This document shows, one piece after another, positions 47,729-58,127 of a stretch of DNA of 64,000 bases. The number at the start of each line of letters is the position of its first letter. Position 1 is the stretch's first letter. A program made the translations under genes and the position numbers. The notes under the pieces were generated by a model. It was not told the DNA's origin and ran no database searches. It was given only the letters and a program-made list of their open reading frames with translations. The stretch spans positions 2,450,501 to 2,514,500 of the forward strand of contig NC_015976.1 of assembly GCF_000283515.1 (NCBI RefSeq). The letters run 5' to 3'. This stretch comes from Sphingobium sp. SYK-6. GTDB lineage: Bacteria > Pseudomonadota > Alphaproteobacteria > Sphingomonadales > Sphingomonadaceae.

Positions 47729-48771
47729 CCGGCAGCTCCATAACGGGTCAGCATGAGGAACCCGGACACGAGGAAAACGAAGAACAGCGAGAGGGGCAGG
47801 AAGACTTTCCAACCCAGCCGCATCAGCTGGTCATAGCGGAAGCGCGGCACAGTGGCCTTCACCCAGCTGAACACGAAGAAGAAGAACAGGATCTTGGCGA
47901 AGAGCCAGATGATGCCCGGCACCAGATAAAGCGGCGCCCAGTCCACCGGGGGCAGATAGCCGCCCCAGAACAGGATGGCGTTGAGCGCGCACATCAGGAT
48001 GACGTTGGCATATTCGCCGAGCCAGAAGAGCGCGAAGCTCATCGAGCTATATTCGGTCTGGTAGCCGGCGACGAGCTCCGATTCCGCCTCGGTCAGGTCG
48101 AACGGCGCGCGCGCCGTCTCGGCCAGCGCGGAAATGAGGAAGACAACCGCCATCGGGAAGAGCAGCGGATTGAAGCCGTGCCCGTTGAGGAAGCCGTAAT
48201 AGCCCTTCTGCGTCATGACGATGGTCGAGAGATTGAAGCTGCCCGACCAGAGCACGACGGAGATCAGCACGAAGCCGATCGACACTTCATAGGAGATCAT
48301 CTGCGCGGATGCGCGCATCGCCGAGAAGAAGGGATATTTCGAGTTGGACGCCCAGCCCGACATGATGACGCCATAGACGCCCAGCGAACTGATCGCGAGA
48401 ATGTACAGCAGGCCCACATTGATGTCGGCCAGCACCAGCCCGGCATCGAACGGGATCACCGCCCAGGCCATGAGTGCCACCGTGAAGGTGATGATCGGCG
48501 CGAGCAGGAACAGGCCCTTGTTGGCCGCGCTCGGGATGATCGTCTCCTGCAGGAAGACCTTGAGGCCGTCCGCGAAGGACTGGAGCAGGCCGAAGGGGCC
48601 GACCACGTTCGGCCCGCGCCGCAGTGCCATGGCCGCCCAGATCTTGCGATCGGCATAGATGATCATCGCAACGGCCAGCATCAGCGGCAGGGCGATCAGC
48701 AGGATGTAGATGAGGTTCGCGACGAACCAGCCCCATCCGGTGCCGAGAAGAGATTGGAACCAGGAGGTCAT
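47725..48771 (-). CDS. nuoH: NADH-quinone oxidoreductase subunit H
   Basis: A 348-residue, eight-helix subunit forming much of the quinone site. [58 protein letters not shown] and [20 protein letters not shown] are signature blocks. ATG 48771 overlaps the nuoG stop (ATGA). Confidence 0.96.
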   Translation of the reverse strand: MTSWFQSLLGTGWGWFVANLIYILLIALPLMLAVAMIIYADRKIWAAMALRRGPNVVGPFGLLQSFADGLKVFLQETIIPSAANKGLFLLAPIITFTVALMAWAVIPFDAGLVLADINVGLLYILAISSLGVYGVIMSGWASNSKYPFFSAMRASAQMISYEVSIGFVLISVVLWSGSFNLSTIVMTQKGYYGFLNGHGFNPLLFPMAVVFLISALAETARAPFDLTEAESELVAGYQTEYSSMSFALFWLGEYANVILMCALNAILFWGGYLPPVDWAPLYLVPGIIWLFAKILFFFFVFSWVKATVPRFRYDQLMRLGWKVFLPLSLFFVFLVSGFLMLTRYGAAG

Positions 48772-50795
48772 TCCGCGGCCTCCGCGAAGTCTGCGCCATG
48801 GAGCAGTTCCGCCGAGCAGCGCTGCATCGTCGGGCTGGCCCGGCAAATGGCATTGGTGAGGTAGAAATCCTTCATCGGCAGCGCGATCCCGCCGGACGGC
48901 GCGGCCGGCAGTGACGGCAGGTCCTTCAGATTTTCCGGCCAACCATAATCGGCCAGCCCTTCTTCCGCCAGCGCCGGCACGGCCGCATACATGGCGGCAC
49001 GCAACGCATCGAAGCTGTCGAACGGCAAGGGATGCCCGAGCACATCGGACAAGGCGCGCAGGATCGTCCAGTCCTCGCGCGCATCGCCGGGCGCGAACAC
49101 GGCCTTGTCGCCGCGCTGCACGCGCCCTTCCGTATTCACATAAGTGCCGGCCTTCTCGGTATAGGCCGCGCCGGGCAGGATGACATCCGCCGCATGCGCG
49201 CCCTTTTCGCCATGATGGCCGACATAGACCTTGAAGCTCTGCCCGAAGAGATCGAACGGCACATCGTCCGCGCCCATGAGGAACAGCAGCTTCGGCGCTG
49301 CCCTGGCGATCGCCTTCGCGCCGCCCGGCGTGGCATAGCCCAGCATCAGCCCACCCATGCGCGCCGCCGCCATGTGAACGACATTGAAGCCGTTCCAGTC
49401 ATCGCGGACGAGCCCGAGCGTCTCGACCGCCGCCAGCGCCGCGCCATGCAGGCCCGGCACGGCCAGCGCGCCGCCGCCCATGATGAGCGCGGGGCGATGC
49501 GAGGCGCGGAACGCCTCGACCAGATCCTTGGGCAGGTTCGCCAGCAGCCCCGCATCATTGCCGAGCGAGGTCACCTTGTAAGTGAGGTCCACGTCCGGAC
49601 CGAGTGTCCAGACCTTGGCGCCCTTCTTGATCGCCTTGCGGATGCGCGTGTTGATGAGCGGCGCTTCCCAGCGCAGGTTGGTGCCCACCAGCAGGATGGC
49701 ATCGGCATTCTCGATGCCCGCGATGGTGGAATTGAAATTCACGGCGGAGAGGCTGGAGACGTCGTAATCGAGGCCGCCCTGGCGCCCTTCCAGCATCGTG
49801 CCGCCCAGCGCCTTCACCAGTTCGCGCGCGGCGAACATCGTCTCGCAATCGAGCTGGTCGCCGGCGATGGCGGCGACCGAGCCGGCCGCACCCTTGGCGA
49901 CCTGCGCGATGGCGGCGAAGGCCTCGTCCCAGGTCGCGGGCACGAGCTTGCCGTCCTTGCGGACATAGGGCTTGTCGAGCCGCTTGCGGATGAGCCCGTC
50001 GACCGCGTGGCGAGTCTTGTCGCTCGCCCACTCCTCGTTCACGTCGTCATTGATGCGCGGCAGCACGCGCAGCACGGCACGGCCGCGGCTGTCGACGCGG
50101 ATATTGGTGCCCACGGCGTCCATCACGTCGATGGCGAGCGTCTTCTTCAGCTCCCAGGGCCGCGCCTCGAAGGCATAAGGCTTGGAGGTGAGCGCACCGA
50201 CCGGGCAGAGATCGACCACATTGCCGGAAAGCTCGCTCTTCGCGGCATGCTCCAGATAGGTGGTGATCTGCATGTTCTCGCCGCGATGGATCGCGCCGAT
50301 CTCCGGCACGCCGGCTACTTCCTCGGCGAAGCGCACGCAGCGGGTGCACTGGATGCAGCGGGTCATCACCGTCTTGACGATGGGACCCATATATTTCTCG
50401 GTGACCGCCCGCTTGTTCTCGTGGAAGCGGCTCGCGCCACGGCCATAAGCGATGGACTGGTCCTGCAGGTCGCACTCGCCGCCCTGATCGCAGATCGGGC
50501 AATCGAGCGGGTGATTGATGAGCAGAAACTCCATCACGCCCTCGCGGGCCTTCTTCACCATCTCGCTGTCGGTGCGGATCTCCTGCCCCTCCGCAGCCGG
50601 CAGCGCGCAGCTCGCCTGCGGCTTGGGCGGCCCGGGCTTCACCTCGACGAGGCACATGCGGCAATTGCCGGCGATGGACAGGCGCTCATGATAGCAGAAG
50701 CGCGGAATTTCCTTGCCGGCCAGCTCGCACGCCTGAAGCACGGTCGCTCCGGCGGGAACCTCGATCTCGATGCCGTCTACGGTTACTTTGGGCAT
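48768..50795 (-). CDS. nuoG: NADH-quinone oxidoreductase subunit G
   Basis: A 675-residue iron-sulfur subunit of the peripheral arm. The [2Fe-2S] ferredoxin domain has Cys in [20 protein letters not shown] and [23 protein letters not shown] and [16 protein letters not shown] bind [4Fe-4S] clusters. A degenerate molybdopterin-oxidoreductase-like domain fills the C-terminal 450 residues. The ATG at 50795 overlaps the TAA of the upstream unknown gene (TAATG). Confidence 0.96.
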   Translation of the reverse strand: MPKVTVDGIEIEVPAGATVLQACELAGKEIPRFCYHERLSIAGNCRMCLVEVKPGPPKPQASCALPAAEGQEIRTDSEMVKKAREGVMEFLLINHPLDCPICDQGGECDLQDQSIAYGRGASRFHENKRAVTEKYMGPIVKTVMTRCIQCTRCVRFAEEVAGVPEIGAIHRGENMQITTYLEHAAKSELSGNVVDLCPVGALTSKPYAFEARPWELKKTLAIDVMDAVGTNIRVDSRGRAVLRVLPRINDDVNEEWASDKTRHAVDGLIRKRLDKPYVRKDGKLVPATWDEAFAAIAQVAKGAAGSVAAIAGDQLDCETMFAARELVKALGGTMLEGRQGGLDYDVSSLSAVNFNSTIAGIENADAILLVGTNLRWEAPLINTRIRKAIKKGAKVWTLGPDVDLTYKVTSLGNDAGLLANLPKDLVEAFRASHRPALIMGGGALAVPGLHGAALAAVETLGLVRDDWNGFNVVHMAAARMGGLMLGYATPGGAKAIARAAPKLLFLMGADDVPFDLFGQSFKVYVGHHGEKGAHAADVILPGAAYTEKAGTYVNTEGRVQRGDKAVFAPGDAREDWTILRALSDVLGHPLPFDSFDALRAAMYAAVPALAEEGLADYGWPENLKDLPSLPAAPSGGIALPMKDFYLTNAICRASPTMQRCSAELLHGADFAEAAE

Positions 50796-51517
50796 TATTG
50801 CTTCCCCGACAGGGCTGCGAGACTGGCCTGACCGGCTTGCGCCTCACGATAGATCGCCTCGGCCAGAATTGCGTTGACAGAGGATCGGTTGAACTTGGCT
50901 GTACTGCCTTGCTGCAGACAAGCGCCCATCTTTGGAGCCAGCTTGGAGAGGGCTTCATCTTCCATCCCGCTGGCCGGCTCAGCTAGAACAAACCTGCGCG
51001 CGGCTTCGGGCTCCGCACGGGTCAGGCAACTACCGAAATCCAATAGCATCGCGTGCTGTATGGCCAATTCGTTGGGAGTGCCGCCCATAATCTCCGCATG
51101 GTTCGGCGCGGCTTCGGCCATTGCAAGCTGCCCCCTGCCGAAATCTCGCACATAAGCCGATCTGAAAATCGCCCCGCGCAACAGGGAGGTGGGCGTTCTC
51201 AGCTTACCGGAGTAAAGACATTCGTCCCGTGATTTCACCAATCTGTTGAGAATGGCGAATGCCTCCGGCGAGCCATATTGTGCGTCGATATAGGCCTTCG
51301 CGTCACTTGATCGCCGATCGACAACGCAGTTGGCAAACCGATAAGCCAGAATACGCCCCTGAGCTTCCTTGGAAAGCCCCGGCCTGTCGGAATGACGCGC
51401 AGCACTTCCACGGGACACGATCGTCCCGGTTTCACGCTCGGCCGGTCCCTGAGCGAGGGCCGATGACGCGCCGCCCACGACCAGCGCCACGGAAATCAGA
51501 AGACCAATGCCTCTCAC
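50795..51517 (-). CDS. unrecognised exported protein encoded inside the nuo operon, duplicated Cys repeat
   Basis: A 240-residue protein with a signal peptide ([20 protein letters not shown], then AQ). The mature part holds two similar units of about 40 residues, each bounded by Cys: [20 protein letters not shown] to DECL, and [20 protein letters not shown] to GACL, sharing F-x2-C, an Ala-rich helix, a Ser-containing turn and a final C-L. Four cysteines suit two periplasmic disulfides. No family was recognised. GTG 51517 overlaps the nuoF stop as GTGA, and the TAA stop overlaps the nuoG ATG. A chaperone-like or assembly role is speculation; complex I's peripheral arm is cytoplasmic whereas this protein is exported. 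Confidence 0.75.
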   Translation of the reverse strand: MRGIGLLISVALVVGGASSALAQGPAERETGTIVSRGSAARHSDRPGLSKEAQGRILAYRFANCVVDRRSSDAKAYIDAQYGSPEAFAILNRLVKSRDECLYSGKLRTPTSLLRGAIFRSAYVRDFGRGQLAMAEAAPNHAEIMGGTPNELAIQHAMLLDFGSCLTRAEPEAARRFVLAEPASGMEDEALSKLAPKMGACLQQGSTAKFNRSSVNAILAEAIYREAQAGQASLAALSGKQ

Positions 51518-52869
51518 TCCGCCGCCTCCATCACGGGCGCCATGCCGCCGCGCTTGGCGGCGATGCGGCGTTCGATTTCGGGGCGGAAGTGGCGGATGAG
51601 GCCCTGGATCGGCCAGGCCGCTGCGTCGCCGAGCGCGCAGATGGTGTGGCCTTCGACCTGCTTGGTGACCTGGAAGAGCATGTCGATCTCTTCCACCTCC
51701 GCGTCGCCGCGCACGAGGCGCTCCATGACACGCCACATCCAGCCCGTGCCTTCGCGGCAGGGCGTGCACTGGCCGCAGCTCTCATGCTTGTAGAAATAGG
51801 AGAGCCGCGCGATCGCCCGCACGATGTCCGTGGACTTGTCCATGACGATGACTGCCGCCGTGCCGAGGCCGGAGCCCAGCGCGCGCAGGCCATCGAAATC
51901 CATCGGCGCGTCCATGATCTCGGCGGCCGGCACCAGCGGCACCGAGGAACCACCGGGGATGACCGCGAGCAGATTGTCCCAGCCGCCGCGAATGCCGCCG
52001 CAATGGCGGTCAATCAGCTCGCGGAAGGGAATGCTCATGCTTTCCTCGATCACGCAGGGCTTGTTCACATGGCCGCTGATCTGGAAGAGCTTGGTGCCGC
52101 GGTTGTTCTCACGCCCGAAGCTGGAGAACCAGGCCGCGCCGCGCCGCAGGATGGTCGGCGCCACCGCGATGCTCTCGACATTGTTGACCGTGGTCGGGCA
52201 GCCATAAAGCCCCGCGCCAGCCGGGAACGGCGGCTTGAGGCGCGGCTGGCCCTTCTTGCCCTCGAGGCTCTCGATCTGCGCGGTTTCCTCGCCGCAGATA
52301 TAGGCGCCCGCGCCGCGATGCACGAACACGTCGAAATCATAGCCCGAGCCGCAGGCATTCTTGCCGATGAAGCCCTTGGCATAAGCCTCTTCCACGGCAG
52401 CGAAGAGTATCTTCGCCTCGTAGATGAACTCGCCGCGGATGTAGATGTAAGCCGCGCGCGCGCGCATCGCGAAACCGGCGACCAGCGCGCCCTCGATCAG
52501 CTTGTGCGGATCGTGGCGGATGATCTCGCGGTCCTTGCACGAGCCCGGCTCGGATTCGTCGGCATTGATGACCAGGAAGCTCGGGCGGCCGTCCTTGCTT
52601 TCCTTGGGCATGAAGCTCCACTTCATGCCGGTCGGGAAGCCCGCGCCACCGCGACCACGCAGGCCCGAGGCCTTCATGATGTCGATGATGCCGTCCTGCC
52701 CGATCTCGAGCAGCTTCTTGGTATTGTCCCAGTCGCCGCGCTTCATGGCGGCGTCGACGCGCCAGTCCTGATAGCCATGGACGTTGGTGAAGATCCGGTC
52801 CTTGTCCTCCAGCGGGCCGACGAACGGCGGCGGAGGCGGCGGCGCGGCGGGCGTGGTTGCGTCAGCCAT
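51514..52869 (-). CDS. nuoF: NADH-quinone oxidoreductase subunit F
   Basis: A 451-residue NADH- and FMN-binding subunit. [20 protein letters not shown] is the nucleotide site, [20 protein letters not shown] the FMN region, and [16 protein letters not shown] binds [4Fe-4S] N3. The N-terminus is Pro-rich ([16 protein letters not shown]). ATG 52869 overlaps the nuoE stop (TAATG) and has GGGGGA at good spacing; ATG 52875 is less likely. Confidence 0.96.
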   Translation of the reverse strand: MADATTPAAPPPPPPFVGPLEDKDRIFTNVHGYQDWRVDAAMKRGDWDNTKKLLEIGQDGIIDIMKASGLRGRGGAGFPTGMKWSFMPKESKDGRPSFLVINADESEPGSCKDREIIRHDPHKLIEGALVAGFAMRARAAYIYIRGEFIYEAKILFAAVEEAYAKGFIGKNACGSGYDFDVFVHRGAGAYICGEETAQIESLEGKKGQPRLKPPFPAGAGLYGCPTTVNNVESIAVAPTILRRGAAWFSSFGRENNRGTKLFQISGHVNKPCVIEESMSIPFRELIDRHCGGIRGGWDNLLAVIPGGSSVPLVPAAEIMDAPMDFDGLRALGSGLGTAAVIVMDKSTDIVRAIARLSYFYKHESCGQCTPCREGTGWMWRVMERLVRGDAEVEEIDMLFQVTKQVEGHTICALGDAAAWPIQGLIRHFRPEIERRIAAKRGGMAPVMEAAE

Positions 52870-53534
52870 TACCATTCCCCCCGATAATCGTGGTTCTCAT
52901 GGACCATGGCCTTCGTCGCGGTCGGGCCGCCCTCGGGCGCGCTGGTCTGGCGGTCGATCTGCGGGCCGATCTTCGGCTGCTTGCCGGCGGCGAGATCGTC
53001 GAGGATCGCGGTCATGGTCTCGAAGGTCAGGTCTTCGTAATTGTCGTCATTGATCTGCACCATCGGCGCATTGGCGCAGGCGCCCAGGCACTCGACCTCG
53101 GTGAGCGTGAACAGCCCATCCGCCGTCGTCGCGCCCTTCTTGAGGCCGCGCTTGTAGCAGGCGTCCAGCACATCGTCCGACCCGCGCAGCATGCACGGCG
53201 TGGTGCCGCAGACCTGCACATGGAAGCGGCCGACCGGCGCAAGATTGTACATGGTGTAGAAGGTCGCGACCTCATAGGCGCGCATGAACGGCATATCGAG
53301 CTGCGCGGCGACATATTCGATCACGGGGATCGGCAGCCAGCCCTGCGTGTTCGTCTCCGCGCCGACCTGGCGCTGGGCCAGATCGAGCAGCGGCATCACC
53401 GCCGACTGCTGGCGCCCCTCGGGATAGCGCGCGATGATCGTCTTGGCCTGCGCGGCATTCTCCGCCGTCCAGGCAAAGCCGCCCCAGCGGGCGCGGACTT
53501 CCGCTTCGTCAGGAATCTGGGGTGCGTCAGCCAT
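52869..53534 (-). CDS. nuoE: NADH-quinone oxidoreductase subunit E
   Basis: A 221-residue [2Fe-2S] thioredoxin-like subunit (cluster N1a). Cys ligands are in [17 protein letters not shown] (C-x4-C) and [17 protein letters not shown] (C-x3-C). [20 protein letters not shown] near the N-terminus is typical. The C-terminal 40 residues are variable. Its ATG overlaps the TAA of the SnoaL-like gene. Confidence 0.96.
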   Translation of the reverse strand: MADAPQIPDEAEVRARWGGFAWTAENAAQAKTIIARYPEGRQQSAVMPLLDLAQRQVGAETNTQGWLPIPVIEYVAAQLDMPFMRAYEVATFYTMYNLAPVGRFHVQVCGTTPCMLRGSDDVLDACYKRGLKKGATTADGLFTLTEVECLGACANAPMVQINDDNYEDLTFETMTAILDDLAAGKQPKIGPQIDRQTSAPEGGPTATKAMVHENHDYRGEW

Positions 53535-53893
53535 TAACGGATGAACTCCACGCGCGACACCTTGTCGCCCTCGAATGAATAGATGGACATGACCTCGAAC
53601 TGCTCGCCATCCGGCGCGCGCGAGACCTTCTCGTGCAGCACGACCGTCTCGCCGAGGCAGTGGCTCGCGAGAATGTCGGCGCGGTTCTGCGGGAACTGCG
53701 CGAACATGGCCTTGAGCCCGGCGCGCGTCCCTTCCCTGCCCTCGCGGATCACCGCGCCGCGATAGCCCGCCTCGCAGGCATCGTCGGTCATGAACGCGAC
53801 ATAAGCGTCGGCGTCCTGCGCATTATAGACCTCGATCATGCGCGTCGCGATCGCGATACGCTCGTCGGGGGAAAGAGCGAGATCGATGCTCAC
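53534..53893 (-). CDS. SnoaL/NTF2-like protein encoded inside the nuo operon
   Basis: A 119-residue protein with the cone-shaped NTF2/SnoaL fold: the opening helix [20 protein letters not shown], then [20 protein letters not shown], a turn helix ([16 protein letters not shown]) and closing strands ([36 protein letters not shown]). Such folds bind or isomerise small molecules; the ligand here is unknown. GTG 53893 overlaps the nuoD stop (GTGA), and the TAA overlaps the nuoE ATG (TAATG). It is not a recognised complex I component. Confidence 0.8.
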   Translation of the reverse strand: MSIDLALSPDERIAIATRMIEVYNAQDADAYVAFMTDDACEAGYRGAVIREGREGTRAGLKAMFAQFPQNRADILASHCLGETVVLHEKVSRAPDGEQFEVMSIYSFEGDKVSRVEFIR

Positions 53894-55125
53894 CGGTCGC
53901 ACTCCCCGAACACGATGTCCATCGCGCCGAGAACGGCGGTGGTGTCGGCGAGCATGTGGCCCTTCATGAGGAAGTCCATGGCCTGCAGGTGGCTGAACGC
54001 GGTCGGGCGGATCTTGCAGCGATAGGGCTTGTTGGAGCCGTCGCTCACCAGATAGACGCCGAACTCGCCCTTGGGGCTCTCGGTCGCCACATAGACCTCG
54101 CCCTCGGGGACGTGGAAGCCCTCGGTGTAGAGCTTGAAGTGATGGATCAGCGCTTCCATCGACTGCTTCATCTCGCCGCGCTTGGGCGGGACGACCTTGC
54201 GATCGAAGCTGGCGACCGGCCCTTCCGGCATCTCGTTGAGGCACTGCCTCATGATCCGCGCGGACTGGCGGACTTCCTCGACGCGCACCATGAACCGGTC
54301 ATAGCAGTCATAATTGGTGCCGACGGGGACGTCGAACTCCATGCGGTCATAGACGTCGTAAGGCTGCGCCTTGCGGATATCCCAGGGAATGCCCGAGCCG
54401 CGGATCATCGGGCCGGAGAAGCCCCATTTCAGCGCGTCTTCCTTCGAGCAGACCGCGATGTCGACATTGCGCTGCTTGAAGATGCGGTTGTCCGCCACCA
54501 GGCTGATCGCATCCTCGAACAGGCGCGGCAGGCGATTGTCGAGCCAGTCGCCAATGTCGGTGAGGAGCTTCAGCGGCACGTCCTGATGGACGCCGCCGGG
54601 CCGGAAATAGGCGCTGTGCATGCGCGCGCCGGACGCGCGCTCGAAGAAGTTGAGGCAATCCTCGCGAATCTCGAACATCCACAGGTTCGGCGTCATCGCG
54701 CCCACGTCCATCACATGCGAACCCAAGTTCAGCATGTGATTGCAGATGCGGGTCAGCTCCGCGAAGAACACGCGCAGATATTGCGCGCGCAGCGGCACCT
54801 CGAGGTTCAGCAGCTTCTCGATCGCGAGCACATAGCTGTGCTCCATGCCGAGCGGCGAGCAATAATCGAGCCGGTCGAAATAAGGCAGCGCCTGCAGATA
54901 GGTCTTGTACTCGATCAGCTTCTCGGTGCCGCGATGCAGCAGGCCGACATGCGGATCGCAGCGCTCGACGATCTCGCCGTCCATCTCCATGACGAGACGC
55001 AGCACGCCATGCGCGGCCGGATGCTGGGGACCGAAATTGATCGTGTAGTTCTGAATGGCCGTGTCGCCGGGAAAGGGCTCTCCCTCCTCGGCCAGCGGCT
55101 GCAGCTTCTCGGCATAGGTCGACAT
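53890..55125 (-). CDS. nuoD: NADH-quinone oxidoreductase subunit D
   Basis: A 411-residue quinone-site subunit related to [NiFe] hydrogenase large subunits. [38 protein letters not shown] and [20 protein letters not shown] are diagnostic, and the C-terminus ends [17 protein letters not shown]. The ATG overlaps the nuoC stop (TGATG). Confidence 0.97.
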   Translation of the reverse strand: MSTYAEKLQPLAEEGEPFPGDTAIQNYTINFGPQHPAAHGVLRLVMEMDGEIVERCDPHVGLLHRGTEKLIEYKTYLQALPYFDRLDYCSPLGMEHSYVLAIEKLLNLEVPLRAQYLRVFFAELTRICNHMLNLGSHVMDVGAMTPNLWMFEIREDCLNFFERASGARMHSAYFRPGGVHQDVPLKLLTDIGDWLDNRLPRLFEDAISLVADNRIFKQRNVDIAVCSKEDALKWGFSGPMIRGSGIPWDIRKAQPYDVYDRMEFDVPVGTNYDCYDRFMVRVEEVRQSARIMRQCLNEMPEGPVASFDRKVVPPKRGEMKQSMEALIHHFKLYTEGFHVPEGEVYVATESPKGEFGVYLVSDGSNKPYRCKIRPTAFSHLQAMDFLMKGHMLADTTAVLGAMDIVFGECDR

Positions 55126-56033
55126 CAGGATTCACCCTCCGGCGCCTTGGGCTTGCGGGCACGCGGGGCCCTGGCCGGCGCATCGCCCGTGGGCGTCGCC
55201 TTCCGGGCGCGGGCCGGCTTCTCCGGCTTCACCGTCTCGGCCTCGGCTTTCTTGGTGCGGCTGCGCTTGGCGGCTTCCTTGTTGGCGGGCTCGCCGGCGC
55301 CGGTCTGCTCGGGCTTCTCGGTCGTCTTGGGCGTCACCGTGGCGGGCGCGGGCTTCTCCGCCGCATTGGGCGGAGGCGGCGGCGCTGCGACCGGCGTGGG
55401 CGCGCCCGGCGCCTGGCCATGCGCCTTCTCGTCGCCGGGCAGCACGTACCGCGCGCCTTCCCACGGGCTCATGAAATCGAAGCTGCGGAAATCCTGCGCG
55501 AGTTGCACGGGCTGGTAGACGACGCGCTTCAATTCCTCGGAATAGCGCAGCTCGACATAGCCGGTGAGCGGGAAATCCTTGCGGAAAGGATGCCCCTTGA
55601 AGCCATAATCGGTGAGGATGCGCCGCAGGTCCGTATTGCCCTCGAAGAGGACGCCGTACATGTCGAACACCTCGCGCTCCAGCCAGCCGGCGACCGGCCA
55701 GAGATGCGTCACCGTCGGCACGGCATGATCCTCATCGGTGCGCACCTTGACGCGCAGCCGGTGGTTCTTCGTGACCGAAAGCAGGTGGTAGCAGACCTCG
55801 AAACGCTCGGCGCGCTCGGGATAGTCCACGCCCGCGATTTCCATGAGCTGCTGATAAGCGAACTGGTCGCGCAGCGTCACCATCACATCGGCAAGTGCCT
55901 CACGCGTGACGCCGATCGACATCTCGAAATGCGCTTCGCTGACGGCCAGGACAGCATCGCCCAGCGCCGCGCGCAAGGCATCCGCAAGGCCCTCGATCGG
56001 CGCGACGCGGGGGGCGGAATGGACTTCGGCCAT
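55125..56033 (-). CDS. nuoC: NADH-quinone oxidoreductase subunit C with long C-terminal extension
   Basis: A 302-residue NuoC. Residues 1-203 are the normal 30-kDa subunit, with [40 protein letters not shown] and [15 protein letters not shown]. Residues 204-302 (DNA 55125-55424) are an additional Ala/Pro/Lys/Arg-rich tail, predicted disordered. ATG 56033 is chosen because GGGAAGAG is just upstream; an in-frame ATG at 56048 overlaps nuoB. Confidence 0.94.
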   Translation of the reverse strand: MAEVHSAPRVAPIEGLADALRAALGDAVLAVSEAHFEMSIGVTREALADVMVTLRDQFAYQQLMEIAGVDYPERAERFEVCYHLLSVTKNHRLRVKVRTDEDHAVPTVTHLWPVAGWLEREVFDMYGVLFEGNTDLRRILTDYGFKGHPFRKDFPLTGYVELRYSEELKRVVYQPVQLAQDFRSFDFMSPWEGARYVLPGDEKAHGQAPGAPTPVAAPPPPPNAAEKPAPATVTPKTTEKPEQTGAGEPANKEAAKRSRTKKAEAETVKPEKPARARKATPTGDAPARAPRARKPKAPEGES

Positions 56034-56044
56034 GCTCTCTTCCC

Positions 56045-56599
56045 TCACCGCTCGATCGTGCCGACGCGGCGGATCTTCCGCTGCAGCTGCATGACGCCAT
56101 AAAGCAGCGCCTCGGCGGTCGGCGGGCAGCCCGGCACATAGATGTCCACGGGGACGATCCGGTCGCAGCCGCGCACGACGCTGTAGCTATAATGATAATA
56201 GCCGCCGCCATTGGCGCACGAGCCCATCGAGATCACATATTTCGGCTCCGACATCTGGTCATAGACCTTGCGGAGCGCAGGCGCCATCTTGTTGCAGAGC
56301 GTGCCGGCGACGATCATCACGTCGCTCTGGCGCGGCGAGGCGCGCGGCGCGGCGCCGAAACGCTCCATGTCATAGCGCGGCATGTTCACGTGGATCATCT
56401 CGACCGCGCAGCAGGCGAGGCCGAAGGTCATCCACCAGAGCGAGCCGGTGCGCGCCCAGGTGAACAGATCTTCCGTGCTGGTGACCAGGAAGCCCTTGTC
56501 GCTGACTTCACCCGACAGCGCCTTGAAGAACTCCGGATCCGGCTGGGTTCCGGCCGGCGGCGCGCCGAGCGTGCCGGGCCGTTCAAGCTCTACTCCCAA
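56045..56599 (-). CDS. nuoB: NADH-quinone oxidoreductase subunit B
   Basis: A 184-residue subunit binding [4Fe-4S] N2, the last cluster before quinone. Ligands are in [20 protein letters not shown] (tandem Cys), [17 protein letters not shown] and [20 protein letters not shown]. The start is TTG at 56599, inside the last codons of nuoA, with GGAG eight bases upstream; no later Met fits. Confidence 0.96.
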   Translation of the reverse strand: MGVELERPGTLGAPPAGTQPDPEFFKALSGEVSDKGFLVTSTEDLFTWARTGSLWWMTFGLACCAVEMIHVNMPRYDMERFGAAPRASPRQSDVMIVAGTLCNKMAPALRKVYDQMSEPKYVISMGSCANGGGYYHYSYSVVRGCDRIVPVDIYVPGCPPTAEALLYGVMQLQRKIRRVGTIER

Positions 56600-56964
56600 T
56601 CGAGGGCTCCCTTCTTCCAGGCATAGACAAGACCGAGCACCAGCTCACCGATGAAGATCATCATGGTAACCCAGCCCGTCCAGCCGATCTCCGACAGGCT
56701 GACCGACCAGGGGAACAGGAAGGCAGCTTCGAGATCGAAAATGATGAACAGAATCGCGACGAGATAGAAGCGCACGTCGAACTGGCTGCGCGGATCCTCA
56801 AACGCAGGAAAACCGCACTCATATTCGCTGAGCTTCTCCGGGTCCGGCTTGTGCGCGCCAGTGAGGCGCTCGACCGCCATGGGCAGGAAGACGAACGCGC
56901 TCGAAAGCAGCAACGCCACCACCAGGAAAAGCAGGATCGGGAGATATTCCGACAGATCGACCAA
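56590..56964 (-). CDS. nuoA: NADH-quinone oxidoreductase subunit A
   Basis: A 124-residue, three-helix membrane subunit and first gene of the operon. [20 protein letters not shown] and [20 protein letters not shown] are diagnostic. The start is TTG at 56964 ([12 protein letters not shown]), preceded by AAGGGGAT. It overlaps nuoB by ten bases. Confidence 0.95.
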   Translation of the reverse strand: MVDLSEYLPILLFLVVALLLSSAFVFLPMAVERLTGAHKPDPEKLSEYECGFPAFEDPRSQFDVRFYLVAILFIIFDLEAAFLFPWSVSLSEIGWTGWVTMMIFIGELVLGLVYAWKKGALDWE

Positions 56965-57001
56965 CGTGAATCCCCTTGGCCAAACAGGGCCTTCGCGGGG
57001 G

Positions 57002-57029
57002 CTTTAGGACTGCTGCACTTGCGAGGCAA
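57002..57029 (-). promoter_or_regulatory. candidate promoter of the nuo operon
   Basis: On the minus strand TTGCCT (57024-57029) and CTAAAG (57002-57007) are separated by 16 bases. Transcription would begin near 56995, about 30 bases before nuoA. The elements are reasonable but not perfect for an alphaproteobacterial housekeeping promoter. Confidence 0.4.
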
Positions 57030-57156
57030 GGCCCCGGGGGCTGAGAATGACTCGCAACTAGAGGGAGTTTGCGGCGCCCTTCCCGGACAGGTCCGGACAG
57101 GCTCGCGGATGGGGCGCGTCTTGCGGCGGATTGAGGGCGCGGAGGGGCGGTTTGCT

Positions 57157-57175
57157 ATTGCAAATGCCTCGCATA
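57157..57175 (+). promoter_or_regulatory. possible iron-responsive operator before bfd
   Basis: ATTGCAAATGCCTCGCATA has TGC and GCA half-sites spaced as in alphaproteobacterial Fur-type boxes, and lies about 20 bases before the bfd ATG. The match is partial; the call rests mainly on the gene's known iron-starvation control. Confidence 0.3.
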
Positions 57176-57193
57176 AGCCTTACTTCGACCCTC

Positions 57194-57418
57194 ATGCTCG
57201 TCTGCATCTGCAACGCCATCCGCGAAGATGAATTGCGGGAAGTCGCCCGCCACGGCGTCACGTGCCCTGAAGCTGCTTATGCCGTGCTGGGAAAAAGCCC
57301 GCAGTGCCGCATCTGCCTCGACCATGCCGAGGACGTGATGAGCGAGGAGCGCGCGCGCTGCGCGGACCGCTGCCCGTCGCGCCAGAGGTTCGAGCCCGCG
57401 CCCGGCCTCAGCGCCTGA
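57194..57418 (+). CDS. bfd: bacterioferritin-associated ferredoxin Bfd
   Basis: A 74-residue [2Fe-2S] protein. Ligands C4, C6, C38 and C41 follow the Bfd pattern C-x-C-x31-C-x2-C (VCICNAIREDELRE and SPQCRICLDHAEDVM). Bfd reduces bacterioferritin so that iron can leave. ATG 57194 gives the family start LVCICN. bfr lies 149 bases downstream on the same strand. Confidence 0.9.
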   Translation: MLVCICNAIREDELREVARHGVTCPEAAYAVLGKSPQCRICLDHAEDVMSEERARCADRCPSRQRFEPAPGLSA

Positions 57419-57466
57419 AGCCGTTATCGCGACTTATCGGCAATAGCGCCGATTTGTCCTGTAAAT

Positions 57467-57491
57467 GCAATCCATTATCCATAATATTTGC
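57467..57491 (+). promoter_or_regulatory. inverted repeat upstream of bfr
   Basis: GCAA-N3-ATTAT, two bases, ATAAT-N3-TGC form a near-symmetric repeat about 75 bases before the bfr ATG in an A/T-rich patch. It could be an operator for an iron regulator; no specific consensus was matched. Confidence 0.3.
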
Positions 57492-57567
57492 GAGACGTTC
57501 GCGCGTGAATTCGCGCGCCGCTGCTGTTATGAAGGCCCCTTCAAGACAATGAAACGGGAGCTCCCCC

Positions 57568-58047
57568 ATGAAGGGCGATGAAAAGGTCCTCGATTATCTC
57601 AATCAGGCCCTCAAGAACGAACTGACCGCGATCAACCAGTATTTCCTGCACTACCGGCTTCTTCATCACTGGGGAATCGCGCGGCTCGCGAAGTTCGAAT
57701 ATGAAGAATCCATCGACGAGATGAAGCACGCCGACAAGCTCGCCGAGCGCATCCTGTTCCTGGACGGCCTCCCCAATTTCCAGCTGCTTGGCCGCCTGCG
57801 GATCGGCACCAACGTGGAAGAGATCCTCAAGGCCGACCTCGAGGTCGAGATGGAAGCGATTCCCCTGCTGCGCGACGGCATCCAGCATTGCGAGAGCGTG
57901 CGCGACTATGTGACGCGCGACCTGCTGCAGGACATCCTGGACAGCGAGGAAGACCATGTCGACAAGCTCGAGACGCAGTTCGAGATGATCGAGCGCATGG
58001 GCCTGCAGAACTATATCCAGCTCAACAGCGAGGCCATCGAGGGCTAG
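57568..58047 (+). CDS. bfr: bacterioferritin Bfr
   Basis: A 159-residue haem-binding ferritin that oxidises and stores iron as a 24-mer. The ferroxidase ligands E18, E51 and H54 (KNELTAINQYFLHYR and EYEESIDEMKHADKLAE) and haem Met52 are present; later EEDHVDKLETQFEM supplies the second E-x2-H. ATG 57568 follows GGGAG. Downstream lies a 500-base gap with a palindromic repeat. Confidence 0.95.
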   Translation: MKGDEKVLDYLNQALKNELTAINQYFLHYRLLHHWGIARLAKFEYEESIDEMKHADKLAERILFLDGLPNFQLLGRLRIGTNVEEILKADLEVEMEAIPLLRDGIQHCESVRDYVTRDLLQDILDSEEDHVDKLETQFEMIERMGLQNYIQLNSEAIEG

Positions 58048-58127
58048 GGCCAATCGACATTCAGCCCTAAGCGCGGGTGGCGCGGGCTTGGATGGTGGCG
58101 AAAGCCAGCTTTTGAGCGGCTTCTTTT

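Noticed and set aside
49032..50831. Plus-strand open frame of about 599 codons
   Set aside because: Antisense to nuoG, which has all cluster-binding motifs.
53534..54244. Longer start for the SnoaL-like gene extending into nuoD
   Set aside because: The extra residues are Arg-rich antiframe sequence of nuoD; the GTG at 53893 gives the normal NTF2-fold length.
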